The notes beneath the pieces were generated by a model. That model saw nothing but the letters and a program-made list of their open reading frames with translations, had not been told where the DNA came from and made no database searches. A program made the position numbers and the translations under genes. A stretch of DNA of 64,000 nt. Source: Nonomuraea montanisoli (GTDB lineage Bacteria > Actinomycetota > Actinomycetes > Streptosporangiales > Streptosporangiaceae). This document shows positions 35,031 to 43,047 of this stretch, in pieces (position 1 is the stretch's first letter; every line of letters begins with the position of its first letter). Where the stretch lies: positions 558,001 through 622,000 of the forward strand of contig NZ_JABWGN010000001.1 of the NCBI RefSeq assembly GCF_013363975.1, written 5' to 3'.

Positions 35031-35612
35031 ATGGACGAGCAGCAACCGAGCGTCGGCGCCGTGATCGAGCAGATCGCTCCCCGGCTGCGACGCGCCCGCG
35101 AGAAGAAGGGCGTCAGCCTGGCCGACCTCGCGCGCGCCACCGGCATCTCGACCAGCACGCTGTCGCGACTGGAGTCGGCCCAGCGCAAGCCGAGCCTCGA
35201 ACTCCTCCTGCCGATCACCGCGGCCCTGGGCATCCCGTTCGACGAGATCGTCACCGCGCCCCGGATCGTCGACCCGCGCGTGCCGCAGGAGCCCACCAGC
35301 AAGGACGGCCGCGTGCTGATCCCGTTGTCGCGCCAGCAGGGCGAGCCGCGCGCGTACAAGATGATCATCCCGGCGCACGACGAGGAGCCCCACCTGCGCA
35401 CCCACGCGGGCCACGAGTGGCTCTACGTGCTCCGCGGGCGGCTCCGCGTCAAGCTGGGCGAGCACGACTTCGTCATGGGAGCCGGGGAGGCGGCCGAGTT
35501 CGACTGCCAGATCCCGCACTGGTTCGGCGCCGCCGGACGTGGCAGCGTCGAGGTGCTCAGCCTCTTCGGCAAGCAGGGCGAGCGCATCCACCTCCGCACC
35601 CAGCAGCGCTGA
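35031..35612 (+). CDS. XRE-family regulator with cupin domain
   Basis: 193 aa. HTH (LRRAREKKGVSLADLARATGISTSTLSRLESAQRKPSLELLLPI, about 18-62) and a C-terminal cupin_2 (EPHLRTHAGHEWLYVLRGRLRVKLGEHDFVMGAGEAAEF) with His residues fit to bind metal. Divergent from the FAD reductase/MFS operon with a 91-bp spacer, so probable regulator of it. Confidence 0.92.
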   Translation: MDEQQPSVGAVIEQIAPRLRRAREKKGVSLADLARATGISTSTLSRLESAQRKPSLELLLPITAALGIPFDEIVTAPRIVDPRVPQEPTSKDGRVLIPLSRQQGEPRAYKMIIPAHDEEPHLRTHAGHEWLYVLRGRLRVKLGEHDFVMGAGEAAEFDCQIPHWFGAAGRGSVEVLSLFGKQGERIHLRTQQR

Positions 35613-35707
35613 CGCCGCCTCGCCGAGCGCCCCGAATCAGGGCTGCCGCGGTGCCGTGTCAGCACGGCGACGGTCCCGTGTCAGGGCGCTCGGCGAACGT
35701 GGACGCC

Positions 35708-37030
35708 ATGAACAACGATTCTTCAGCGATCGCAGCCTCGGGACCGCGAACGGCATACCGGCGCGAGCTCGTCTCCGACGGCGTCAGCAGTCGGGCCTTC
35801 CGGCGCGTGGGGGTCGCGGCGCTGGCCGCCGCGCTGCTGGCCGGGGCGGCCACACCCGCGCTGGCCACCACCGCGGACATCAGGCCGACGGCGACGGCCA
35901 CTGCCGGGCAGAATCGCCCGGAGCTGCAGAAGGCCGTCCAGGCGTTCGTCGATGCCGGGTTCGCCGGGATGCAGGTGCGGGTGCACGATCAGCGGGGCGA
36001 ATGGGCCGGCAGCGCCGGGGTGAGCAAGCTGGGCCAGAGCGGCGAGCCGTCGACCGACGGGTCGTTCTGGGTGGGCAGCATCACCAAGACCTTCACCGCG
36101 ACCCTGGTCCTGCAGCTCGTGGCCGAGGGCAAGATCGAGCTGGACGATCCCGTGGCCGGCCGCCTGCCCGAGCTCGGGCTCGACCCGCGGATCACCGTGC
36201 GGATGCTGCTGCAGCACACCAGCGGTCTGTTCAACTACGCGGGCGGTGAGCTCTACGAGGACGGGACGTACGTGCCGGGACTCCCCGCCACCGGCAAGGA
36301 CTGGCTGGACAACCGGTTCCACAGCTACCAGCCCGAGGAGCTGGTGCGGTTCGCGTTGTCCAAGCAGCCGCGGTTCGAACCGGGGACGGACCAGAACTAC
36401 TCCAACACCAACTACACGGTGGCCCTGCTGCTCATCGAGAAGGTCACCGGCCACACCTACACGCAGGAGGTGAAGCGGCGGATCCTGCGGCCGCTCCGGC
36501 TGCGGGGCACCATGGTGCCGGGCGACCGGACCGAGCTCCCCGGGCCGCACGCCCACGGCTACTACCGGTACGAGGAGGGCGGCAAGGAGAAGGTGGTCGA
36601 CATCAGCCGCCAGAATCTCTCCATCCTGGCCGGCGCCGGCGACCTGATCTCCACCACCCAGGACCTCCACACGTTCATCTCCGCACTGAACGCCGGCAAG
36701 CTCCTGCCGGCCCCGCTGCTGGCCGAGATGCGCAAGCCGTACGGGAAGCTCAACTACGGCTTCGGGCTGTTCGTGCAGGACCTGGGCCCGAACTGCGGCA
36801 CCGTCTACCAGCACAACGGCAGCCCCCCGCACGGCTACGGGGCGCTGATGTACAGCTCGCCCGACGGCAGGACGACCCTGACCGCCTCGGTGACCTGGGT
36901 GGACGAGGCCACCAGGGGCCCGGCGAAGGACTTCCAGAAGCTGGTGGACCAGCTCGTCCGGCAGGTGTTCTGCGGCGGGAACATTCGTCCAATCCACGGG
37001 CCCGCACCGGCGGCGACAGTGGGCCCATGA
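35708..37030 (+). CDS. Secreted beta-lactamase-family serine hydrolase
   Basis: 440 aa. A signal region (about 33-53, ALAAALLAGAATPALA) after a 32-residue charged lead. Catalytic SITK (Ser124, Lys127), YSNTNY and HNG. Similar over its whole catalytic part to the hydrolase at 15288-16838 (for example VRVHDQRGEWAGSAGV against VRVHDERGEWAASAGV, and QHTSGLFN), which lacks a signal. The family includes D-aminopeptidases, esterases and DD-carboxypeptidases; specificity is not readable. The stop overlaps the next start (ATGA). Confidence 0.9.
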   Translation: MNNDSSAIAASGPRTAYRRELVSDGVSSRAFRRVGVAALAAALLAGAATPALATTADIRPTATATAGQNRPELQKAVQAFVDAGFAGMQVRVHDQRGEWAGSAGVSKLGQSGEPSTDGSFWVGSITKTFTATLVLQLVAEGKIELDDPVAGRLPELGLDPRITVRMLLQHTSGLFNYAGGELYEDGTYVPGLPATGKDWLDNRFHSYQPEELVRFALSKQPRFEPGTDQNYSNTNYTVALLLIEKVTGHTYTQEVKRRILRPLRLRGTMVPGDRTELPGPHAHGYYRYEEGGKEKVVDISRQNLSILAGAGDLISTTQDLHTFISALNAGKLLPAPLLAEMRKPYGKLNYGFGLFVQDLGPNCGTVYQHNGSPPHGYGALMYSSPDGRTTLTASVTWVDEATRGPAKDFQKLVDQLVRQVFCGGNIRPIHGPAPAATVGP

Positions 37031-37884
37031 CCATTTCCCCGGACACCGAGAGCACCATCCTGCCCCTGGACGACGGCGACCTCCACGTCTGCCAGGACGG
37101 CCCCCGCGACGCCCCCGCGCTCCTGCTCATCCACGGGACCGTCTCCTGGGCCGGCTCCTGGGACATGCTGGTCCCGCTGCTGACGGAGTCCCATCGCGTC
37201 ATCCGCGTCGACCTGCCCGGGCACGGCCGCTCGGCCGAACCGGCCGACGGCATCTACCAGGTCCCGGACCAGGCGCGTCGCGTGGGCGAGGCCCTGGACC
37301 GGCTCGGCGTCGGGCAGGCCGTCGTCGTCGGCCACTCCAGCGGCGGCCTGGCCGCGACCGCCCTCGCCGAGCAGCGTCCCGACCTGGTGACCGCGCTCAC
37401 GCTCATCAACACCGGCCCCGGCATGGACGCCTTCATCGCCCAGGAGTCCGCCGCCGTCGACCCGTCGCGGTGGCCGCCGACCGACGAGCAGATCCGCCTG
37501 CTGGCGAGCACCGGTTTCGGCACGGACTTCGAGATCCCCCAGGAGTTCGTGGACAGGGTGCGCGGCATGACCTTCGGCACGTTCGCCGCGACGATGCAGG
37601 CGGGCCAGATCTACCTGCAGCAGCGGACGCTCCCCGAGCGGCTGAAGGCCCTCGGCAAGCCGCTGCTGGTGATCTTCGGCGAGGACGACCGGAGATGGCG
37701 CTCGTCGTCCGCCGCCGACTACCGCGTCGTCCCGGACGCGACCGTCGAGCTGCTGCCCGGCGTCGGGCACACGCCCATCATGGAAGATCCTCCGCGTACC
37801 GCCGCCCTCCTCCTGTCCTTCGCCGCGCTCCACCCCGCACAGCCGGGAGCGGAAGCCCCCGACGTTCCCGACCTCATGGCCTGA
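37027..37884 (+). CDS. Alpha/beta hydrolase
   Basis: 285 aa. HGTVSWAGSW oxyanion region, DLPGHGRS, nucleophile elbow GHSSGG (Ser at about 101), Asp in FGEDDRRW and His in GVGHTPIMED. No signal peptide. Translationally coupled to the upstream serine hydrolase by ATGA, suggesting successive steps on one substrate. The 3' end overlaps the GlxA-type gene by 11 bp. Confidence 0.9.
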   Translation: MTISPDTESTILPLDDGDLHVCQDGPRDAPALLLIHGTVSWAGSWDMLVPLLTESHRVIRVDLPGHGRSAEPADGIYQVPDQARRVGEALDRLGVGQAVVVGHSSGGLAATALAEQRPDLVTALTLINTGPGMDAFIAQESAAVDPSRWPPTDEQIRLLASTGFGTDFEIPQEFVDRVRGMTFGTFAATMQAGQIYLQQRTLPERLKALGKPLLVIFGEDDRRWRSSSAADYRVVPDATVELLPGVGHTPIMEDPPRTAALLLSFAALHPAQPGAEAPDVPDLMA

Positions 37885-38842
37885 CCTGCCTCTGGAGTCG
37901 GAACGTGGCGCGGTAGGAGCTGGGACTGGGGCCGATGCGCGAGGCGAAGTGCGAGCGCAGCGTCACAGGTGAGCCGAAGCCGGCCAGGGCGGCGATCCGC
38001 TCGACGGGAAGGTCGGTGGTCTCCAGCAGCTCCCGGGCGCGGTCCAGCCGCGCGGTCAGCAGCCATTTCCGTGGCGTGGTGCCCGTCTGCGCCTGGAACT
38101 GCCGGTTGAGGCTGCGGACGCTCACGTGCGCGTGCCGGGCGATGTCGCCCAACGTCAGAGGCAGATGCAGGTTCTCGTGCATCCACTGCAAGGTCGACTG
38201 GAGGGTCGGGCCGTCGCTGCGGGGGGCGGGGTGCCGGATGAACTGGGCCTGCTCGCCGTCACGCTGCGGCGGCATCACCACGGTACGTGCGGCACCCGCG
38301 GCCGCCGCGGCACCGTGATCGGTGCGGATCATGTGCAGGCACAGATCCAGTCCCGCGGCCGCGCCCGCGGAGGTCAGCACCTGCCCGTTGTCGACGAACA
38401 GGACCGCTGGGTCCACCGTGACCCGCGGGTGGGAACGGGCGAGATCCTGGGCGGCGCGCCAGTGCGTGGTGGCCCGGAGCCCGTCCAGCAGCCCGGCGGC
38501 GGCGAGGACGAACGCGCCCGTGCAGATCGACGCGATCCGTGCGCCGTTCCCCGCAGCCGTGCGCAGCAGTTCCAGCACCCGTGGTCCCGGCGGCTGGGCG
38601 TGCCGGGCCAGCCCCGGCACCACGATCGTGTCGGCGTCGGCGGCCGCGTCCAGCGGGAACTCGCAGCGCACCCGGAAGCTCGGGACGCCGACCGCGGTGG
38701 CGGTGACGTCCTGATCGCCGCAGACCCGGACCTCGTAGCGAGGCGTTCCGTCGGAATGCCAAGCCGCGGAGAACGCCTGACACGGCACCGCCAGATCGAA
38801 CGCGACGACCCCCTCGAAGGCCAGTACCGCCACCGTGTGCAT
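37874..38842 (-). CDS. GlxA-type AraC regulator with DJ-1/PfpI N-domain
   Basis: 322 aa. Residues 1-180 form a DJ-1/PfpI-like domain with Cys107 in SICTGAFVLAAAGLLDG. The C-terminal AraC double HTH reads LTLGDIARHAHVSVRSLNRQFQAQTGTTPRKWL and VERIAALAGFGSPVTLRSHF. Divergent (72-bp spacer) from a gene for an exported DJ-1 protein with the same fold, which is probably its target. Confidence 0.92.
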   Translation of the reverse strand: MHTVAVLAFEGVVAFDLAVPCQAFSAAWHSDGTPRYEVRVCGDQDVTATAVGVPSFRVRCEFPLDAAADADTIVVPGLARHAQPPGPRVLELLRTAAGNGARIASICTGAFVLAAAGLLDGLRATTHWRAAQDLARSHPRVTVDPAVLFVDNGQVLTSAGAAAGLDLCLHMIRTDHGAAAAAGAARTVVMPPQRDGEQAQFIRHPAPRSDGPTLQSTLQWMHENLHLPLTLGDIARHAHVSVRSLNRQFQAQTGTTPRKWLLTARLDRARELLETTDLPVERIAALAGFGSPVTLRSHFASRIGPSPSSYRATFRLQRQVRP

Positions 38843-38914
38843 GGCCAGAACGTATCGCAGCACGGCACGGCCGGCCCTGGTCCGGTCATCCTGTCGATCC
38901 CGACACTGGGGGCC

Positions 38915-39661
38915 ATGGAACGCAGAAACCTTCTGATGGGCATGACCGCCGCGATCACCGCGGCCGCCCTGCCGGACACCGTGGCCGCCGCCGCGGCGGA
39001 GCCGGCCGTCGGTGCGCGGCAACGCGTGCACATCGTGTTGTTCGACGGTGTCGAGGAACTGGATTTCGCCGCGCCGCTGGAAACCCTCGACATCGCCGGC
39101 AAGTTCGGCGCCCCCGTCGAGACGAGGCTGGTCACCGTCGAAGGGACGCGCAGGGTGACGGCCGCCTGCGGCACGCGGATCGACGTAGGCGGCGACTGGG
39201 CGCCCGGGGAGGCGGACGTGATCCTGGTGCCGGGCGGCGATGTCCGGGACGCCGGCAAGCCCGGCGTGGCGGCCGAGATCAGGCGCGGGGTGATCCCGGC
39301 CGCGTTGCGCGCGGCCCGCAGACGGGGGCTGACCATGGCGTCGGTGTGTGCCGGCGCGCTGCTGCTGGGCGCGGCGGGTCTGGTCCGCGGCCGGCCGTGC
39401 ACCACGCATCACGGCTGCAAGAAGCAACTGGCCGAGCAGGGCGGAAAGGTCGTCAACGGGCCCGGTGGAGGCATGCTGGGGCCACGCGTGGTCGATGACG
39501 GCGACCTGGTCACCTCGGCCGGCGTCACGAGCGGCCTGGAACTGGCTTTGTGGCTCATCCAGCGCGCGTACGGCACGCAGATGTCGATGAACGCCGAGAT
39601 GGTGCTGGAGTACGAACGCCGCGGCGTCGTCCACGAGTCCCGCCGCCGTCCCGCGAGGTGA
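38915..39661 (+). CDS. Exported DJ-1/PfpI-family protein
   Basis: 248 aa. The N-terminus MERRNLLMGMTAAITAAALP looks like an RR-type export signal, cleavage probable after about residue 28. The fold: VHIVLFDGVEELDFAAPLE, VILVPGG and the nucleophile elbow ASVCAGALLLGAAGL (Cys145), then THHGCKKQL. Relatives include isocyanide (isonitrile) hydratases; the activity is not known here. It shares the domain of the divergent GlxA regulator. The 3' end is 7 bp from the convergent sigJ. Confidence 0.85.
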   Translation: MERRNLLMGMTAAITAAALPDTVAAAAAEPAVGARQRVHIVLFDGVEELDFAAPLETLDIAGKFGAPVETRLVTVEGTRRVTAACGTRIDVGGDWAPGEADVILVPGGDVRDAGKPGVAAEIRRGVIPAALRAARRRGLTMASVCAGALLLGAAGLVRGRPCTTHHGCKKQLAEQGGKVVNGPGGGMLGPRVVDDGDLVTSAGVTSGLELALWLIQRAYGTQMSMNAEMVLEYERRGVVHESRRRPAR

Positions 39662-39668
39662 GCGTGAC

Positions 39669-40547
39669 TCACGCGGGATCGGGCAGGTGCATCGAGGCGA
39701 GCCCGGCGGGGTCGGCCACGATCGCGATGGCGGCGATCCGGCCGCCGGCGACCGTGAACGAGATGATCGAGAGCGGAGTGCCGTCCTCGCGCCACGAGAC
39801 GTACCCGGGAAGGCCGTTGACGAGCACCGCTCGATGGCGTGCGACAGCGCCGGAGAGCAGCTTCGCGCCGGTGGCCACCGCGGTGGCGCCGAGGGTGACG
39901 ACCACCCCGCCCGGAGTGTCGACGGTCAGCCTCACGTCCGGGTCGAGCACGCGCAGCAGCGCCTCGAAATCCCCGTCCGCCGCCGCCGCGCGGAAGGCCT
40001 TGATGACCTGTCGCTGTTCTCGTCCGACGATCGCCGGCCGCTCGGTCGCCCGTACCTTCCGGCGAGCGCGGCTGGCGATCATCTTGGTGGCGTCGGCGGA
40101 CCTGCCGAGGATCTGGCCGATCTCGGCGAACGGCACCCCGAACAGGTCGTGCAGCACGAACGCCAACCGCTCACTCGGCCCGAGCGAGTCCAGGACGACG
40201 AGCAGGGCGAGCCCGACCGAGTCGGCGAGCGCCACGGTCTCCTCGGGCTCAGCGCTGTCGTCGACCGTTATCACCAGCTCGGACAGCCCGTCCCCGTAGG
40301 ACGCCTCGGGGCGGGTCCGGCGGGATCGCAGGACATCCAGGCTGATCCGGCCGACCACCGTGGTCAGCCAGCCCGCCAGGTTCTCGATGATCGTCGCGTC
40401 CTGGCGGGCGAGCCGCATCCAGGCCTCCTGGACCACGTCCTCGGCGTCGGCGTGCGATCCGAGCACGCGGTAGGCGACCGCGCTCAGCCGTTCGCGGTGG
40501 GCCTCGAACGCCTCGGCCAGCAGGTCCGTCCGGCTGGTGTCAGTCAT
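39669..40547 (-). CDS. sigJ: SigJ/ECF41-family sigma factor with SnoaL-like C-domain
   Basis: 292 aa. Sigma region 2 (EAFEAHRERLSAVAYRVLGSHADAEDVVQEAWMRL), region 4 (LGPSERLAFVLHDLFGVPFAEIGQILGRSADATKMIASRARRKV) and a C-terminal SnoaL-like fold (about 180-290) that regulates activity. The linker bears the ECF41-like GDG and DDSAEP motifs. A VOC protein gene on the same strand 74 bp upstream is the likely operon partner; ECF41 genes commonly sit by such small metabolic proteins. Confidence 0.92.
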   Translation of the reverse strand: MTDTSRTDLLAEAFEAHRERLSAVAYRVLGSHADAEDVVQEAWMRLARQDATIIENLAGWLTTVVGRISLDVLRSRRTRPEASYGDGLSELVITVDDSAEPEETVALADSVGLALLVVLDSLGPSERLAFVLHDLFGVPFAEIGQILGRSADATKMIASRARRKVRATERPAIVGREQRQVIKAFRAAAADGDFEALLRVLDPDVRLTVDTPGGVVVTLGATAVATGAKLLSGAVARHRAVLVNGLPGYVSWREDGTPLSIISFTVAGGRIAAIAIVADPAGLASMHLPDPA

Positions 40548-40621
40548 CGTGCGGTCTTCCTCGGATCTGCTTGCTCATGGGTCATGACGGGGACCTGGAT
40601 CGTCGCGTGGCCTACGGCTGG

Positions 40622-41023
40622 TCAGCCGTCGGCACGGTTGCGGCGGCGCTGCTGGCGGAGCGAGATCCGGTTGCCGTCCGGGTCCACCGCCTCGATGCGA
40701 ACGCCGAACGGGTAGTCCTCCGGTTCGGGCCGATCGAAGGTTACGCCTCGCCGGCGGAACACCTCGAAATCCTTCCTCAGGTCGTCCGACTCCAGGATGA
40801 GCCGGCCGGCGGCCCCCGGCTTGTCGACCGGCTGTCCCAGGGCCGGCGCATGCGACCAGAGGAGGATCTCGACCGGACTGCCGGCGACGCCCACGGTGAG
40901 GAAGCGTCCTTCCGGCCCCGGGTAGTCGACGCGCTTCTCCAGGCCGAGCCCTTCGGTGTAGAACGTCAGCGCGCGATCCTGATCGGTGACGTTGATCGTC
41001 ACGTACATGATGTTCGTCAGCAT
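40622..41023 (-). CDS. VOC-family (glyoxalase/bleomycin-resistance fold) protein
   Basis: 133 aa. One beta-alpha-beta-beta-beta pair: MYVTINVTDQDRALTFYTEGLGLEKRVDYPG, then IRIEAVDPDGNRISLRQ near the C-terminus. Metal-ligand His at the first strand is not evident, so a binding protein or inactive relative is possible. ATG 41023 has GGGAGACCAGG upstream; the longer frame to 41122 is antisense to the PadR promoter region. Divergent from padR. Confidence 0.85.
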   Translation of the reverse strand: MLTNIMYVTINVTDQDRALTFYTEGLGLEKRVDYPGPEGRFLTVGVAGSPVEILLWSHAPALGQPVDKPGAAGRLILESDDLRKDFEVFRRRGVTFDRPEPEDYPFGVRIEAVDPDGNRISLRQQRRRNRADG

Positions 41024-41126
41024 CCTGGTCTCCCATCTCGTTGTCGATTCGACGACCGTGGGCAGGTCCGGCCGTCGCTCGTATGACGGGGGCGGACGCC
41101 GGAAGGTAACGAGGCGACCCACTTGC

Positions 41127-41153
41127 TCAGTACGACTTACTAAGTTTTACTGA
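41127..41153 (+). promoter_or_regulatory. Perfect nested dyad in front of the PadR gene
   Basis: Centre at 41140: inner palindrome ACTTA-C-TAAGT (41135-41145) and outer arms TCAGTA (41127-41132) and TACTGA (41148-41153), symmetrical over 27 bp except two bases either side. It ends 4 bp before the PadR ATG, so it is most likely an autoregulatory PadR operator. Confidence 0.75.
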
Positions 41154-41157
41154 ATAC

Positions 41158-41487
41158 ATGGCGAGGAAGACGCAGGAGCTCGGCCGCTTCACAGACGTGG
41201 CGTTGCTGGTGCTCATCAGCTTGGCCGAAGGGCAGAAGCATGGATATCGGATGATCAACGACATCGAGGAGTTCTCAGGGACCGCGCTGGAGCCGGGCAC
41301 GCTCTACGGGGCGCTGATGCGTCTGGAGGACCGCGGCTGGATCGAGCCGGTTGAGTCCGCCGAGCGGCGCAAGCCGTACCGGATCACCGACGGCGGGCGG
41401 GCGGCGCTGAGCGAGCAGCTCGCCACGCTGCGGCGCATCGAGCAGGCGGGCGCCAGGCGTACGGGAATCGCTTGGGGGCCGGCATGA
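41158..41487 (+). CDS. PadR-family transcriptional regulator
   Basis: 109 aa, the short PadR type: ELGRFTDVALLVLISLAEGQKHGYRMINDIEEFSG, LEPGTLYGALMRLEDRGWIE and the wing ERRKPYRITDGGRAAL. No Shine-Dalgarno precedes ATG 41158, so leaderless initiation is likely. The stop overlaps the start of a membrane protein gene (ATGA). Confidence 0.92.
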   Translation: MARKTQELGRFTDVALLVLISLAEGQKHGYRMINDIEEFSGTALEPGTLYGALMRLEDRGWIEPVESAERRKPYRITDGGRAALSEQLATLRRIEQAGARRTGIAWGPA

Positions 41488-42371
41488 TGCGGGCCGTGGC
41501 CAAGGCGATGATCAGCCTTTACCCGAAGGCGTGGCGGCAGCGTTACGGCGAGGAGGTCGCCGATGTGATCGACGCGCGGCCGGCACGTGTACGCACGGTG
41601 GTCGACCTGGTCGTGGGTGCGGCCGACGCATGGCTCCACCATCGACGCGTTCCGGGTGCCGGGCCCTTGAGGGTTCCTCTTGCGACGATCTTGGCCTGCG
41701 CGGGAGCCGGCCTCCTGCTCCTGTGGAATCCCGGTATGCGCGACGCGGCTGACCTGGCCAGCCTGCACGGCGTGTGGGCCGAGGCTGCCGGCAGAGGCAT
41801 GCTCGCCGAGCAGTTGCATGGCCTGGCTCGACTCCTGTATGCCACAGCGGCTGCCGCGGCCGTGCTCTCGGTGGTGCCGCTGGTCTTCACCTGTCTCACG
41901 GCGATGCGCCGCTCGGGGGACAGGGTCACGCGGATCACGGCGGGGCGGATCTTCGTGACGGCCGTGCTGCTCGCCGTTCCTGTCGCGATGATCGGCCTGG
42001 GCTTCGTCGGCATGGCCTTCCTGGACATCGGTTATCCCGTCGGGCCGCTCGGCGAGGCGATGGTGGGCGGCTTCCTCGTGCCGATCATCATGGCGACAGT
42101 GCTGGCGCTGCCCATGATGGCGATGGGCGTCCCCTCACTCGGGTCATACGTGCGCGGCACCGGCCGGATCCTCATGGGGGCGGCCGTCACCAACGCGGCT
42201 GCCTGGTTGTGTGTCGTGGTTCTGCTGGCGATGGGGCTGGAGCAGGCATCGTGGTCGTTCGTGGGGATCATGGCGGTGAGCGCCTTCGTGAGCATGTACA
42301 TGGCCGCGCTGGTGGTCAGGAATGCGTGGGGGCGCGGCAGGACCGTGCTCGACCGTCTCAAGCCCGCTTGA
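41484..42371 (+). CDS. PadR-associated polytopic membrane protein
   Basis: 295 aa. The N-terminal MISLYPKAWRQRYGEE motif is the signature of membrane proteins that follow padR genes in actinomycetes. About five to six membrane helices (LATILACAGAGLLLLW, ATAAAAAVLSVVPLVFTCLT, IFVTAVLLAVPVAMIGLGFVG and others). The role is unknown; by analogy with other PadR operons it may affect membrane stress or drug efflux. Confidence 0.82.
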   Translation: MMRAVAKAMISLYPKAWRQRYGEEVADVIDARPARVRTVVDLVVGAADAWLHHRRVPGAGPLRVPLATILACAGAGLLLLWNPGMRDAADLASLHGVWAEAAGRGMLAEQLHGLARLLYATAAAAAVLSVVPLVFTCLTAMRRSGDRVTRITAGRIFVTAVLLAVPVAMIGLGFVGMAFLDIGYPVGPLGEAMVGGFLVPIIMATVLALPMMAMGVPSLGSYVRGTGRILMGAAVTNAAAWLCVVVLLAMGLEQASWSFVGIMAVSAFVSMYMAALVVRNAWGRGRTVLDRLKPA

Positions 42372-42430
42372 ACGGTGGTGAGCGCACCTCGGCACGGAAT
42401 ACCGGAGTCGGCCGGACGGTGAGCAAACCG

Positions 42431-42949
42431 TCACGACACACCGCGGCCGCGACTGCTCCGGGCGCGGTACGACCAGGCAGCGAGAAACAGCCCGATGCCC
42501 CAGACCAGGAACTGCGGGATCCCGTAGACGACGATCCACGGACTGAAGATGCCGTCCTCGCCGAAGTCGGCGGCCGTCCGCCATGCGGCCCATGCCGTGT
42601 ACCCGAGCAGGAAGACCGACACCGCGAACGCCGTGGTGGAAAGCGTCCGGCGCGGCACCCTCCGCCCGGACACCAGCGGCACCCAGCGCGGGAAGACCAG
42701 GCCCCACGGTCGCACCAGGCTCAGCGCCAGGGTTCCGGCCAGCACCGCCATGGCGCAGAGGACGAAGAGATAGGGACCGCCGCCTTGCGCGTACCAGTCC
42801 CGGAACTTGTCCGCGTCGGCCCAGAGGGGAACTCCCAGCGCCCATACCGCGTGCAGCGGGATGAACCCGATCGTCGCCGACAGCGCGGACGCGTACGCCG
42901 CCCGGACGGCCCAACGCGGGACAGGTGCTTCGATTCGCTCACTCACCAT
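42431..42949 (-). CDS. Hypothetical four-helix membrane protein
   Basis: 172 aa. Helices at about 15-38, 54-75, 97-118 and 135-155 (FIPLHAVWALGVPLW, LFVLCAMAVLAGTLALSL, TAFAVSVFLLGYTAWAA, VYGIPQFLVWGIGLFLAAW). DUF3995-like arrangement is possible. ATG 42949 with GAGGAC upstream. One copy of the 37-bp repeat lies just upstream of its start. Confidence 0.7.
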   Translation of the reverse strand: MVSERIEAPVPRWAVRAAYASALSATIGFIPLHAVWALGVPLWADADKFRDWYAQGGGPYLFVLCAMAVLAGTLALSLVRPWGLVFPRWVPLVSGRRVPRRTLSTTAFAVSVFLLGYTAWAAWRTAADFGEDGIFSPWIVVYGIPQFLVWGIGLFLAAWSYRARSSRGRGVS

Positions 42950-42967
42950 GTCCTCAGCGTCGCCCGA

Positions 42968-43004
42968 GCCACCTCCGCCAGGGCTCCCCCGCACGGGTGA
43001 ACCC
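42968..43004. repeat. 37-bp dispersed repeat, copy 1
   Basis: 36 of 37 bases match 44556-44592 in the same orientation. The core GGGCTCCCCCGCACGGGTG is followed by AACCC; the minus strand resembles a type I-E CRISPR repeat but no spacer-sized iteration is present. Confidence 0.85.
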
Positions 43005-43047
43005 ACTCCCTCGCCCTGGTGATCGACGAGACGTGTGCGTTCCGGGA

